Part shown: in pieces, positions 35,201 through 44,635 of the stretch
Layout: every line of letters starts with the position of its first letter
Numbering within the stretch: the first letter of the stretch is position 1
DNA from: Beta vulgaris subsp. vulgaris
Lineage: Eukaryota; Streptophyta; Magnoliopsida; Caryophyllales; Amaranthaceae
DNA length: 64,000 bases
NCBI RefSeq assembly: GCF_026745355.1
Contig: NC_079209.1
Location: 29,171,365-29,235,364, forward strand
Reading direction: 5' to 3'
Made by a program: the position numbers and the translations under genes
The notes under the pieces: model-generated
Told to the model about the DNA's origin: nothing
The model's input: the letters and a program-made list of their open reading frames with translations, nothing else
Databases searched by the model: none

Positions 35201-38200
35201 ACAAAAAAGGATAACGAACAGGCCCTTAGTTATTATATGATATATACTTCCCCCGTTTCGTTTTAAATGCACCAAATGGGTATTATTTGTGAGATATAAA
35301 ATATTCGGTTGTTGCATTTAAAACGAAACGGAGGAAGTATAGATTTGGATTTGATTTAGATTAAGATATAATTTATATTTAGATTTAGATTTCAATTGGC
35401 TGGTCTCCTATCAAGTCTTTTCGAGATTTCTGCGTAACTTTAAAGTTTAGAGTACTTTTGTATAACTTGTTAACTTCTACGTTTTCCTATTATAAGATTT
35501 TCATGTATAGGAGGAAGATTGGCCGCCTCAAAATGGCTACTGAGCAAGTTCTTTTTCTTTCAAATTGATGTCTTTCTTCTCTTTTTTCCCCTTTTCCGTC
35601 CACCCTTTTTGTACTCTATACAGTGGTGAGACTGCTCCTTTTCTTATCAGCTAAATGGGGATTTATTTGCACATGCACATACCATCTCTTACATATTACA
35701 AGCAAGTGAAATTTGCTGAGTTATTCTGGTTGCTTTCAAATGTTGCTCTTTATGCATTGTTAGCCATTAAGATGTTCCTCTTTAGTCCTTCTGTGAAGAT
35801 TTTTGCTTGATTTTTAAGTATTCATATTATGTGATATGGTTCTAATTATTCAATATGTATATTCCAGGTTGGAGACTGGAGTTACTGGTAGGGTTAAGCC
35901 GTTTGCCGTAGAAGTCCGCAATGTTAAATGTGTAAGATGTGGAACTTTTGGGCACCAAAGTGGAGATCGTGAATGTCCACTGAAGGATGCTATAATGCCA
36001 AATGATGAGAGTAGGCTCAAGAGAGATGACCCCTTGACAGCTATCATGGCACAGATGGATACAAGTGAGGTAAGCTTAGTGTCTGTTACTGTTTGCATGT
36101 TAGACCTATATGCTGCAAACTATGATGTTGAAGATTTGGAATTCCCAAAACTGAGACTTACAATAATTAAATGTTCAAATTATGGTGGCTCATTGTGTAC
36201 ACTGATATTATGGTTTAAGTATTGAATTATTTAGTTTAGAATCAAGCAGGCTATATTAATTGTCATATTTTTAAAGCACACTATTTGGGACTTTGTTCGT
36301 TGAGTCAATTAACTTCAGTAGCATTTTGTTGTTCTTTCAAAATGTAAAACAGTTGATTTTCACTTAATCAGTATCATGGAATTATTGACCTATTGGGAGA
36401 CATTTGGTGGACTTATGTTGCTGGTAGGGGAGAGCACATGAAATTCAGTGGCAGAGTGTTCTTGCGTCAAAACATAATTCATAGTGGTTATTTCAATGCT
36501 CTAAAAGTTAGTTGTGTTAGTTGTGTTAGTTGCTATTACTGAGTATGCTCAAGGAAGCTTTATATAAGTGTAAGAGTGTTTGAAGCACTCTGCTTAATTT
36601 TTTTTGTGATGTTCTTATGTTTGTTTATGTTTTAACGGTAATAAGGTCAAATCAGCTTTTGGCTGTCGATGGATTTGACCTATGCAAGATTTATCAGGTT
36701 TATATCTATCAAACTTACTAGAAGCCAGATTAGTTATTTTTCGTCATCTTTCGCCCCTGCTACTCATCAAAAGATTTGACTTCAGTGCTATAAGCTATTA
36801 GTATTAGGAGTCTTAAAAATTATTCTCAATTATTGCTAGTCAAATGACCGTAAAATCAGGTGATTCACTCTATTATTGCATAGAATGAGAGATTAAAATT
36901 GTTTGTTCAGCGTCATTGTTGTTTATTGTGATCTGAGTGAATCAATTATACCTTGGGTGTGACAAAGCTAGGTGCCCAAGAGTCTTTCCAGATTTAGGTG
37001 AACAAAATTTAAAAAACATTATTAAATTGGAGTAGACATAGGTACAATTTTACGGTAGTAGTCAAAACAAACAAATTTAACTCTGTTATGGCAAAACCAT
37101 GAACGTATGAGATCTAACACTTCTACAAAGCCTTCTACTAAGGAGGTCTGTTGATTTGTTATAGTTTTGAAGTGCAACCTGATTAGAGTAAATTGATTGT
37201 AAATGAAGAACTAAAACCCGTTGCAACATTGCACAGAGTCCCGTCAATGAAACAATTTGTTGTAGGTGTCACGAACAATAAAAATCAAAGTACCTAAACC
37301 CTCACAAGGAAAGAGATAAAATCTATCACACGGGAAGAAAAACTCTTTAATAGAGAGGGGAAGAACTTCTATTATAATCAAGAACTTGAAAACTAGTGCT
37401 AGAAAAGAAAACAGGGATTACCGGCGCCCAAAAGCGTGGTGGTTGAAAACTAGGGTCTTGAGAGAGGGAAGAGAGAAAAGGACTAAAGGCGGCCGAATAG
37501 AAATTCTTTTTCCGGCTTGTCGGTCCAACTTATATCAAAAGCTAAACCTTGTGTTAGATCTGAAAGCTGAAGCAAAGAGCGCCTACTGATTCTGTGACAT
37601 GGTGCTATTCTAAACACTGAGCCAAAAGTATGTTGCTATTTGCTTAAATCACGGTTGGTCTTCTTTCACATTCCTACTTGTGGGATTATACTTATAAGTG
37701 TGTTAATTTAATGGAGTTGTCTCCTGTTCTTCGTCAAATTGTTGCCATGATTTCTTGTAATTTAGTAGGGTATAATTAGCTATGAACCAATTGTCCTCTA
37801 GTTACCCTATGTGTGCTGCTCATTCAGCATTGGTCAACTACTTATGTCTAGACTACGCCTAGTTAATTGGGAAGGCCTCCCATTGGGGATAAGGATAGGG
37901 TCAAGTTAGTAGGGCTTTTATTCGACAGGGCCTTTAACGGGGAGGGCCTTTAATGAATAGGGTCCTCAGTGGACAGTGCCTATGGGGGCCAACATTTGAG
38001 GTCAATTATTTTGTGAAAGATACAAGATAATGTAAAAAGCAAAATTACGTACGGACTTATGGTTTACTTCTAGCTAGTTGATGTGCTGGCATTGTTATGC
38101 TTAGACAATAAAGCCAGGATCGATTCGAGGGATGCAGTTGCAAAAAGGGAGTTCCGTTACATCAATTTCTTGTGTAGGTGTTTTTTTTTTTAATTTTGTT

Positions 38201-39527
38201 ATTTCTTGACAGAGCCTTTGCTTGAGATAAGACATCAAACATCGATATTTGCGTCATTTTTCTAGAAATTAACTGACCTGTTCTCGGGAAGTGATTTGTT
38301 TTCATTATTTTGTTTAGGCTGTACTATTTTTTTGTAGAAAAGACAAAATAATAGCCTGACGCTTAACAAGTTCACTATGACGAGGGTTAGGGAACTGAAG
38401 ACCCTTTTGTTGGTGTAAATTAATGCATCTTTATATGAATAAAATTACGTTGCATATGCTACGCTGTGTAACCTTTGTGTTCAATTCAGTTCATCATGCT
38501 TTTGGTACGCTGTTGTATTGATAGTCTAGAAACTTGTTATGTTCTTGCATTGTGAGTTTGTGACCTTTTGTGCTCATTGTCAGCCTCTGAAGTGGGAGTT
38601 GAAGCAGAAACCAGGTATCAGTCCTCCACGTGGTGGATTTCAGCCAGATGATCCCAACCAGCAAATAGTTGCTGAGGACATATTTGATGAATATGGAGGT
38701 AAATAGCTTTTTGTTTGGCTGGTGCACATCCTGTTGCAATTTTTGGTTTCAAATTGTTTGTGTACTTAGTGTGTGGCACATAAACTTATGCAGGATTTCT
38801 CAGCGCTGGCGTTATACCAGAGTTGCTGGCAAGTTTGTCCTCCACAAATCACAATAAGAAGTCTAAAAGTAAAAGGCACCGTAAAAATGTTTCACATAAA
38901 AAATATCATGAAGGAAACAGCTCTAGTTCGGATAGTGACAATGGGAAAAGAAGATCAAAGATGAGATCTAAGAGTAAAAGCAAAGAGCTACGCGCATCAC
39001 GCGGGCAAAGCCATGACGGGAATAGTCCTGCTTCCAATGATGATAATGGTAAAAAGATTCTAGCAATGAAGGTTAAAAGCAGTAGTAAGCATAAGAAGCG
39101 AGCATCATATCTGGATAGTGATCAAGAAAGTGATTCTACTTTTGACAACTATGAGCACAAAAGGAGATCAAGAAAGAAACACACGCGTAACAAGAGGAAC
39201 AAAAAGGATTTATCTTATTCCAGCATGTCAGAAGAGCCAAAGGATGAGAAGTATCACGTGAAGAGTCAGCGTAAGGATTCACGTCAGTTTGAATGTGCTT
39301 GTAAGGACAAGAATTGTCTCTCACATGGATGTAAAAAGTCAAAAGTTTCACATGAAGATAACTCTTCGGATGGTAAAAGGAAATCAAGCAGACAAAGCGA
39401 AAAATGCCGGAATAAGATGATGCGTGGCCGCCAAGATGATTCTAAATTTAGTTCATCAGATAATTCAGAATCTGAGAGACACAAGAGGAAACATAAGCAT
39501 TCTTTTTCATCAAAGGGGCGATTATAA
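26242..39527 (+). CDS. CIR1-like nuclear protein (CIR N-terminal domain), seven exons
   Basis: Exons: 26242-26457, 26543-26605, 29882-30006, 30100-30240, 35868-36069, 38584-38698, 38794-39527. Together they give 532 codons in one frame, stop included. The exon 3 donor (GTACTT) and exon 4 acceptor (TTCCTCTAG) were chosen because they restore frame; the other junctions are standard. The protein starts with a CIR N-terminal domain ([19 protein letters not shown], residues about 34-70), then [15 protein letters not shown], a [16 protein letters not shown] segment, and [20 protein letters not shown] with C-X2-C-X4-H-X6-C spacing as in animal CIR1 (CBF1-interacting corepressor). [15 protein letters not shown] follows, then a long Lys/Ser/Arg-rich tail. 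CIR1-family proteins act in the nucleus with splicing and corepressor complexes; the plant role is inferred. No internal stop was seen. Confidence 0.88.
26715..26855. repeat. 71-bp tandem duplication in intron 2
   Basis: Copies at 26715-26785 and 26786-26855 share AAGTGGGTATTTTGAGTT and GGGACCTGGGTTT. Confidence 0.85.
26968..27276. mobile_element. Tourist-like MITE (PIF/Harbinger type)
   Basis: 309 bp with inverted termini GGGTGTGTTTCG and CCAAACACACCC, flanked by TTA at 26965-26967 and 27277-27279. No coding. Repeated TTTTCCT/GGAAAA stretches inside suggest a folding interior. Confidence 0.8.
27302..29690 (-). mobile_element. Degraded LTR-retroelement remnant, copy A (intron 2)
   Basis: Two related 240-bp blocks, 27302-27543 and 29433-29690, share GATTAATAACAGTAAAAAC, GAACTCTTAAAAGCTCA and TCTACACATTCTAAGTTGCT. 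On the - strand they read like an LTR core with TATAAATATGGAGC. Between them lie - strand scraps: a Lys/Glu-rich gag-like start ([20 protein letters not shown], 29266 down) and a gypsy pol end with [15 protein letters not shown] followed by a purine tract TTTGGGGGGCAG near 28255. No intact gene remains. A related block in intron 4 (33600-34675) shows it is a family. Confidence 0.6.
31255..31628. repeat. Possible hAT-type terminal region
   Basis: Dense copies of GGATATCCGAA and GATCCGAAAAT in both orientations lead to CATGAACACCCCTA at 31615-31628, a style seen at many plant hAT ends. A preceding short tandem repeat of TAAAATGAGACCAATTA lies at 31193-31225. No opposite end was found. Confidence 0.35.
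32563..32953. repeat. 193-bp tandem duplication containing (GA)n
   Basis: Copies at 32563-32755 and 32756-32953 share GGTGATCACGTGGTGAGAAT and AGACGATTAGATGCTAACC. The (GA)n tract is short in the first copy and clearly longer in the second, while the flanks differ by only a few bases. Confidence 0.92.
33600..34675 (-). mobile_element. Degraded retroelement remnant, copy B (intron 4)
   Basis: 33990-34675 aligns with 29080-29690 of copy A: TTCAACT...TTGGATTGGAGAGA, CTTCCATGGCAGA, ATTAATAACAG and GAACTCTTAAAAGCTCA. It starts with an internal repeat of CCACCTGGTCCACCTCCATA (33655 and 33749). Coding has decayed; a gag-like - strand frame is recognisable only by comparison with copy A. Confidence 0.6.
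34995..35225. mobile_element. Tourist-like MITE
   Basis: 231 bp with inverted ends GGGCTCGTTCGGC and AACGAACAGGCCC, and TTA on both sides (34992-34994 and 35226-35228). No coding. Confidence 0.7.
35247..35337. mobile_element. Stowaway MITE (Tc1/mariner type)
   Basis: 91 bp. The ends CTTCCCCCGTTTCGTTTTAA and TTTAAAACGAAACGGAGGAAG are near-perfect inverted repeats, with the TA target duplication at 35245-35246 and 35338-35339. The CTCCCTCCGTTYC-like end is the classic Stowaway signature. Confidence 0.92.
36070..38583 (+). other. Intron 5 of the CIR1-like gene (2.5 kb)
   Basis: GTAAGC...TTGTCAG. AT-rich; a somewhat purine-rich stretch at 37300-37580 may be an old element piece. I could not identify it. 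Confidence 0.75.
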
Positions 39528-40012
39528 GGATCATAATGGGAGCGTGCACCATAGTGGAAGGCTGCAACAGTAGAAAATTGATATTGCTACTGTGCAAGTA
39601 TATGTACGCATGTGGGCATTACAGGAGCTTCTAAAGCAAATGGAAGGGGTTCTTGATAAAGAAGCTTGACATGAAGGACTGAGCTTTGGTTTGGTTGTGC
39701 GAGACAAAATTGTCAACTAGATTTTTCCTGGGCATAGTTGACTGAGCTCTTTCTCAAAGGGTTGCATTTAGATTTCTCGGTCACTCACGAAAATCTGGAT
39801 GTCAAATTGATGGTGTAGACAACATTTTGGTTCCAACTTATTTGGAGCTTGTTAAGTGGAAGTCAAGGATGATTGGAAATCTCGATGCAGTTTTGATTGG
39901 ATTGGACTAGATTCACAATTTTAAGTAATCTAAAGCTCACTGCATCTTTGTCTTTCTAGGTAAGGGACCTTATGTTACTAGGGGATTTGTTTAGGATATA
40001 CTAGTAATTAGT
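39528..40012. other. 3' flank of the CIR1-like gene
   Basis: Presumed 3' untranslated region and terminator. No protein-coding frame is supported. Confidence 0.5.
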
Positions 40013-40351
40013 TCAATTACAACATATTGTAAGGTGCTGCATGATTGTCTTCTTGAATCTACAATGACTTTGAGGTTCAACACGCGAATTTGCAGAGGGT
40101 GGTGGTGACTGCCAGGCAACGTTCTGCAGGAGTTCCTCATAGTTCTCATCTCCCTGAAAAATGTACTCAGGAAGAAGTAGCTCCTCAACTGAGTTGCACA
40201 CGATTTTGATTCTGAAGCTCAATTGCAATTCAGTTGAAGTGCCATGCTCTTTGAGTTTGTGTTGATGTTGAATCCACCAAGTCCCTGGGGTACAACTAAA
40301 AGAAAAGGTAGGAAGTCCAACAATGGTGATATCTTGTTTCAAATTCCACAA
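40013..40351 (-). CDS. Hypothetical ORF, possible exon of unknown gene
   Basis: 112 open codons, with residues such as ITIVGLPTFSFSCTPGTWW and VEELLPEYIFQGDENYEEL-like wording that looks less random than the surrounding AT-rich DNA. No splice partner, domain or promoter was recognised. It could be an exon, a retrogene scrap or chance. Confidence 0.2.
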   Translation of the reverse strand: MWNLKQDITIVGLPTFSFSCTPGTWWIQHQHKLKEHGTSTELQLSFRIKIVCNSVEELLLPEYIFQGDENYEELLQNVAWQSPPPSANSRVEPQSHCRFKKTIMQHLTICCN

Positions 40352-41500
40352 AAAATCCCAGTATTGGCATATTTTTTCACACTTTACACTCTAAAAAGGA
40401 GTCCAATAATTTTGTACTAATTAATGATTAGTAATTTACTATTCAAGAATTTCTTAATTTTTGTTTATTACATTTATCAGTTTTAAACTTTCGATGTAGT
40501 TGTAATATATTGACTTTTACACTTATTAAGCCATAATTTTGACAATAAGTATCTTTGCTATTTATTAGTAAAAATTGTAAAAATTATCTTAAAAGAAACT
40601 TTGTTTTTGTTAAAGAAAGGGGGAAATTTGATGATTATTACCATGCTAATAAATCATGTGACTCTGTGTCTTACAAGTTTCTGAAATAAAAATTGTAAAT
40701 TGACCTTCTAAGAATTTACTTTTATCAAGTTGGCTGTTGCTATGTTTTTGGTTTGTAATTCTTGCCCAAAATGTAACAATGTATATAATTAATTTGTAAA
40801 GTTGTATGAATGATTTGGGCCTGTCCAATAAAAGTAGTTATTATGGTAGCTATTAGCTATAGAACTAGTTGTCAGTTAATAAACTAGCTGTTAGTTGGCA
40901 AATATCAGTTGTTAGAGTTTGAATGTAAAAGTAGCTTTTATGATAACTAGTATATGGTAAAACTAGCTGTTTGTTTTTTTTAAATAACTATTTTTAATTT
41001 TCAAAAGCTACCTCTATTCTAAAATTTAATATTTATAGCTTTTCCAAATATTAGCTTTACACTAAAAGCCACTCCAAACACTACTTCACCAAACACAACT
41101 TTTTACCATTATTAGAGTTTTGACTCAGTTCACATATCTCAAAAGCTATTGTCATACACACTCTTTATCCCTCAATTCTTCCCTCCAAAAAAAGTCAATT
41201 CAAAAACTGATAAGAGGTAATAATAATGAGTGTATACAATTTGAAAAAATAACTTTTTTCTTAAGAAAGGTTACAAGTCACAAAATGAATTATTGAGGAA
41301 GGTAGTAGTTGAAATACTTTTCTTAGAAGATTTTACTTTATTATTTTGCTTGTTAAGATCTTGAGCCGAGCCTGAATCCAAACCGAGTATGAATCCGAGG
41401 CGAGCTACCATGAGCCGAGCTTTGATCGATCCGAGCTCGAACTGGTCGCGAACAGGCCGAGCTCATTATTTTGAGTCCATTTCTTTCAAAAGCCGAATTA
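40352..41500. other. AT-rich intergenic DNA with possible MITE remnants
   Basis: No gene. At 40825-41110 there are repeated AACTAGCTGTTAGTT/AGCTACC motifs bounded by GGCCTGTCC on the left and ACACAACTTTTTACC on the right, possibly an old MITE without clear ends. A GC-richer cluster of GAGCCGAGC/CGAGCTC motifs at 41350-41465 resembles hAT subterminal DNA. Confidence 0.35.
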
Positions 41501-41639
41501 ATTATTCACGATAATCAATTATATTTAGTTTTTTAATAGATATTTTCAAAGATAAAGGATCTTATAAAAATTAGAGTTTATCCTCTTTGATAATTGATTT
41601 TCGTATTTTAAATCATAATATTTGATAAAGATAAAAATA

Positions 41640-42240
41640 ATCTTTGAAGGACTGGATAAAAAAAGCCCAGCCAAATATGAGGATGCGCTTAGCGCATCTA
41701 GCACAACCTGTTACGCGCACGCAACTGCAAGGCAGTCTGCAAAATCTAGAAACACATAGCAGAATGGGCCAGCGTCCAATATTGTGTGCGATGCATCCTT
41801 GTTGCACTTCGTGTAAGGCGATTGCGTGCACACATCAAAGTTGAGTGTAGCACAACGACAAATCTTATCTTTTATCTCTGTTTGTCCTATAAATAGGCCA
41901 CGTTTCACTCGATTTTTAGCACGTTTTCTCACGCTTACTTAAGTTCTTACGCTCTTATGTCTCACCGACATACTCTCATATACTCTTAGCAAATATATTC
42001 AAACACTTTAAGCACATACATATATTCGATCTTCCACTGTTTTCGTTGAAGGCCTACACGATTGCTCCTTCCAAACGTCGTTATACTCTAAGACCCAAGC
42101 GATACATGTATATTCCTGAAAGTCCTTAATATTTTCCTGTCCTATTTATTGTTTTGAAGTTACTAACTCACTTTTCATGATGTAAATCTATAAGTAATTT
42201 CGTGTGTTTTATACATGTAAACACAAATTTTAGATGTCTG
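41640..42240 (+). promoter_or_regulatory. LTR-like promoter block
   Basis: CTATAAATAGG at 41889-41899 is a strong plant TATA box. It lies 250 bp into a locally GC-richer block and is followed by a C/T-rich leader-like stretch, the layout of an LTR U3-R-U5. No matching second LTR was found in the window, so it may be a solo or truncated LTR. Confidence 0.4.
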
Positions 42241-43064
42241 CTGCAAAATAGAATTAAAAGATGTGAACAAATGATAATTTTATTAATATAAAAATTTAAC
42301 TACAATCTCTAATATATATATCTACTGATTTGATCTCCAAGAATGATTTGATTTTCTTGAATGAGGGACTCCGGGCTTGATCTCCTTCAAGTATGGTTTC
42401 TAGAATAGAATGGTTTGATGCTTGTTGCTCTTCTTCTAGGTTGGATGATTTGATTTGGATGTGTATACTGAGAGAGTTTCTGAACACTGGAGCAGCTTTC
42501 TCTCTCTTTTGTTATTTACAGAATTACGAAAACCTTAGGGTTTTCACTTGTACTGCTTCTTGGGCCTCATAACATAACTCTATTAAGAGTCCAACTTTAA
42601 TTTAATGAGTCCAAGACCCAATAATAAATAATTTAATTAAAATGACCAAGTTTAATAGTGAGCCCAAATTAATTAATTTAGATGATCATTTATCAACAAA
42701 AGTCAACATTTGACTTTAAGACTTTAATGGGTTGTTTAAACGTGTGACATGGCATATAATATTTTTTTTATGCCTACAAATTGCCCCCTCGAGACGGTAT
42801 CATGTACACGATTTTAAGTGTTCAAGCGTGATCGGGTCTCGAATTTTTTATTTTGTTTAAAATGAGTTATCTTCAATATACGACCCCACTTTTTTTGTTT
42901 TGTTTTGTTTTGGATGCATATTACCCTTTGTCCTCTATGCTGTACTAAATTAGGCCTTTCGTCATATGGTTAATGTATAATGTACTAAATTAGGCCTTTC
43001 AGAGTATAATGTACTGCAAATTTATTCCCCTTTTCTTTTGTCCATTTTGTTTTACATGTAATTT
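42241..43064. other. Non-coding, retroelement-like spacer
   Basis: AT-rich. AAATTGCCCCCTCGAGAC near 42780 looks like an element edge. TGTACTAAATTAGGCCTTTC is repeated at 42941 and 42981. No gene seen. Confidence 0.4.
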
Positions 43065-44110
43065 CTGGATGGCCACGTGAGCCATCATCAGCATTACCGA
43101 GTACATAGTCTTTTTGTAATGCTCACATTTTTATTACAACAACAAAACGAAATTCATAGCATGATAACTCCAGCTAGTACGAAATTCTTTCGTCAACTTT
43201 GGGGTTTGAACATCATGCCAAAATGGAAAATGTTTTTTTTGGAAGTTGTGGCACAACTGCCTGGCCACCTCTTCCAACCTCCTCCACCGCCAAATTCCTG
43301 TAGTTAACCACTGTCTAACTTGTTTACATGAAGCAGAAGATGACCATCATATATTTCGATCTGGCCTTTTAGCTATAGAAGCTTGGGATGTTAGCACCCT
43401 TAATGTTCAACCACTAGATACACCGTCACTTTCGTTACGCTCTTGGCTCGAATTTTGGATGGGTAAGTTTATTTCTGAAGATGGGTATGGAGGCACGAGA
43501 GTGCCACAGTTTATTGGAACATTATGGGCTATTTGGAATACAAGGAACGAACAGGTTTTTCGGCAAGTTAGGGCCAATTTACAGACTCTATAATATTACG
43601 AAGAGGAAGGCCAGCGACAACACACATGGTTCACTGCGGAAGTGTTTCAGGGACAAAACCCGCCTCCTGCCCCTAACATTGATCTACCTCTGGGGTTTCA
43701 TCTCACCAATCTCGGCAGATCCAAAAGAGGATCACCAGAGTTTAGTATCCAGATTGATGGTGCGTGGGATGCAAAAACGGGGCTAGGAGGAGCTGCGTGG
43801 GTTGTCTGCAACCAGCAGCAGACTCTACATCGCCAGGGAGTCTTCCTTTATGCTCAATCCGCCATGCAAACGGAGGCAACGACTTGTCTTCATGCAGTCC
43901 GCTGGGCTCGCACTGCACCGGTCACTAGTATACTCATCAACACCGACTCCCTGCTACTGATTAAGTACCTGGAATCAACTCGCTCCCCTGATATCTCGAT
44001 CAGACACACCTTAAATGCCATTCGTTAGGAAGCTTCTCATTTCAATTGGTGTTGTATCACGAAGGTAAGGCGAGATCAAGTTCATCAAGCCCATATCATA
44101 GCTCAAACAT
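43065..44110 (+). pseudogene. LINE (non-LTR retrotransposon) 3' end: zf-RVT and RNase H
   Basis: Frames joined across shifts near 43250 and 43590. The first part is the zf-RVT segment typical of plant L1 ORF2 (FFRQLWGLNIMPKWKMFF; then CLTCLHEAEDDHHIF in place of the C-x-x-C...H...C motif). The second is an RVT_3-type RNase H with its acidic residues in IQIDGAWDAKTGLGGA (Asp), AMQTEATTCLHAVRWA (Glu) and ILINTDSLLLIKYLES (Asp). The reverse transcriptase itself is absent, as expected from a truncated piece. A TAG stop at about 44026 and A-rich tails near 44168 follow. Confidence 0.8.
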
Positions 44111-44635
44111 GTAGGAGGAATGGTTTTAATTATGATTAGCTAGTTTGTACGTTGTTTGGATGTCAAAAAAAAAAACTTTTTTCTTTTTTTTGGTAAAATC
44201 ATGGACCATAGATAACAAATTATGATATACTAGTAGAATCATAAACATAACACCATGTAAATAATCCTAATTCCATTCTCCCTAAGCAAATATAAAAGAC
44301 CAAACAATTTTAGCATTAGCACCACAATCCTCAACCCCCTTTTTATGAACCTGTTTAAAAACATTAGCATGGACCCCATGTTGCAAAGCATGATGATCAA
44401 GGGCTTCCAATTTAAGCCGTCTTGGGCTTGTGATTTTGTGTTTGTTTTGTGAATTTTTGTCTTATTATACATAACCACATATCATGGTATGATACCACAA
44501 TATCAATATCCAATGCTAAGGTATTGCTAAATCTCCATATTATACATAGATCCACAAGTTCTCCTTTTTCATGTGTATCCACTTGGATGCTTTTTTTGTG
44601 GCTATGATCCCCACCCTTTTTTTCAGGAACAATAT
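44111..44635. other. Spacer between LINE and PMD ORF
   Basis: AT-rich, with poly-A/poly-T runs near 44168-44200. A - strand open frame here has no recognisable domain. Confidence 0.4.

Larger units (their letters stand above)
30241..35867 (+). other. Intron 4 of the CIR1-like gene (5.6 kb), element-rich
   Basis: It begins GTAATT and ends ATTCCAG. It contains a hAT-like end, a 193-bp tandem duplication with GA microsatellites, retroelement copy B, a Tourist-like MITE and a Stowaway MITE. No exon was seen inside it. Confidence 0.8.
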
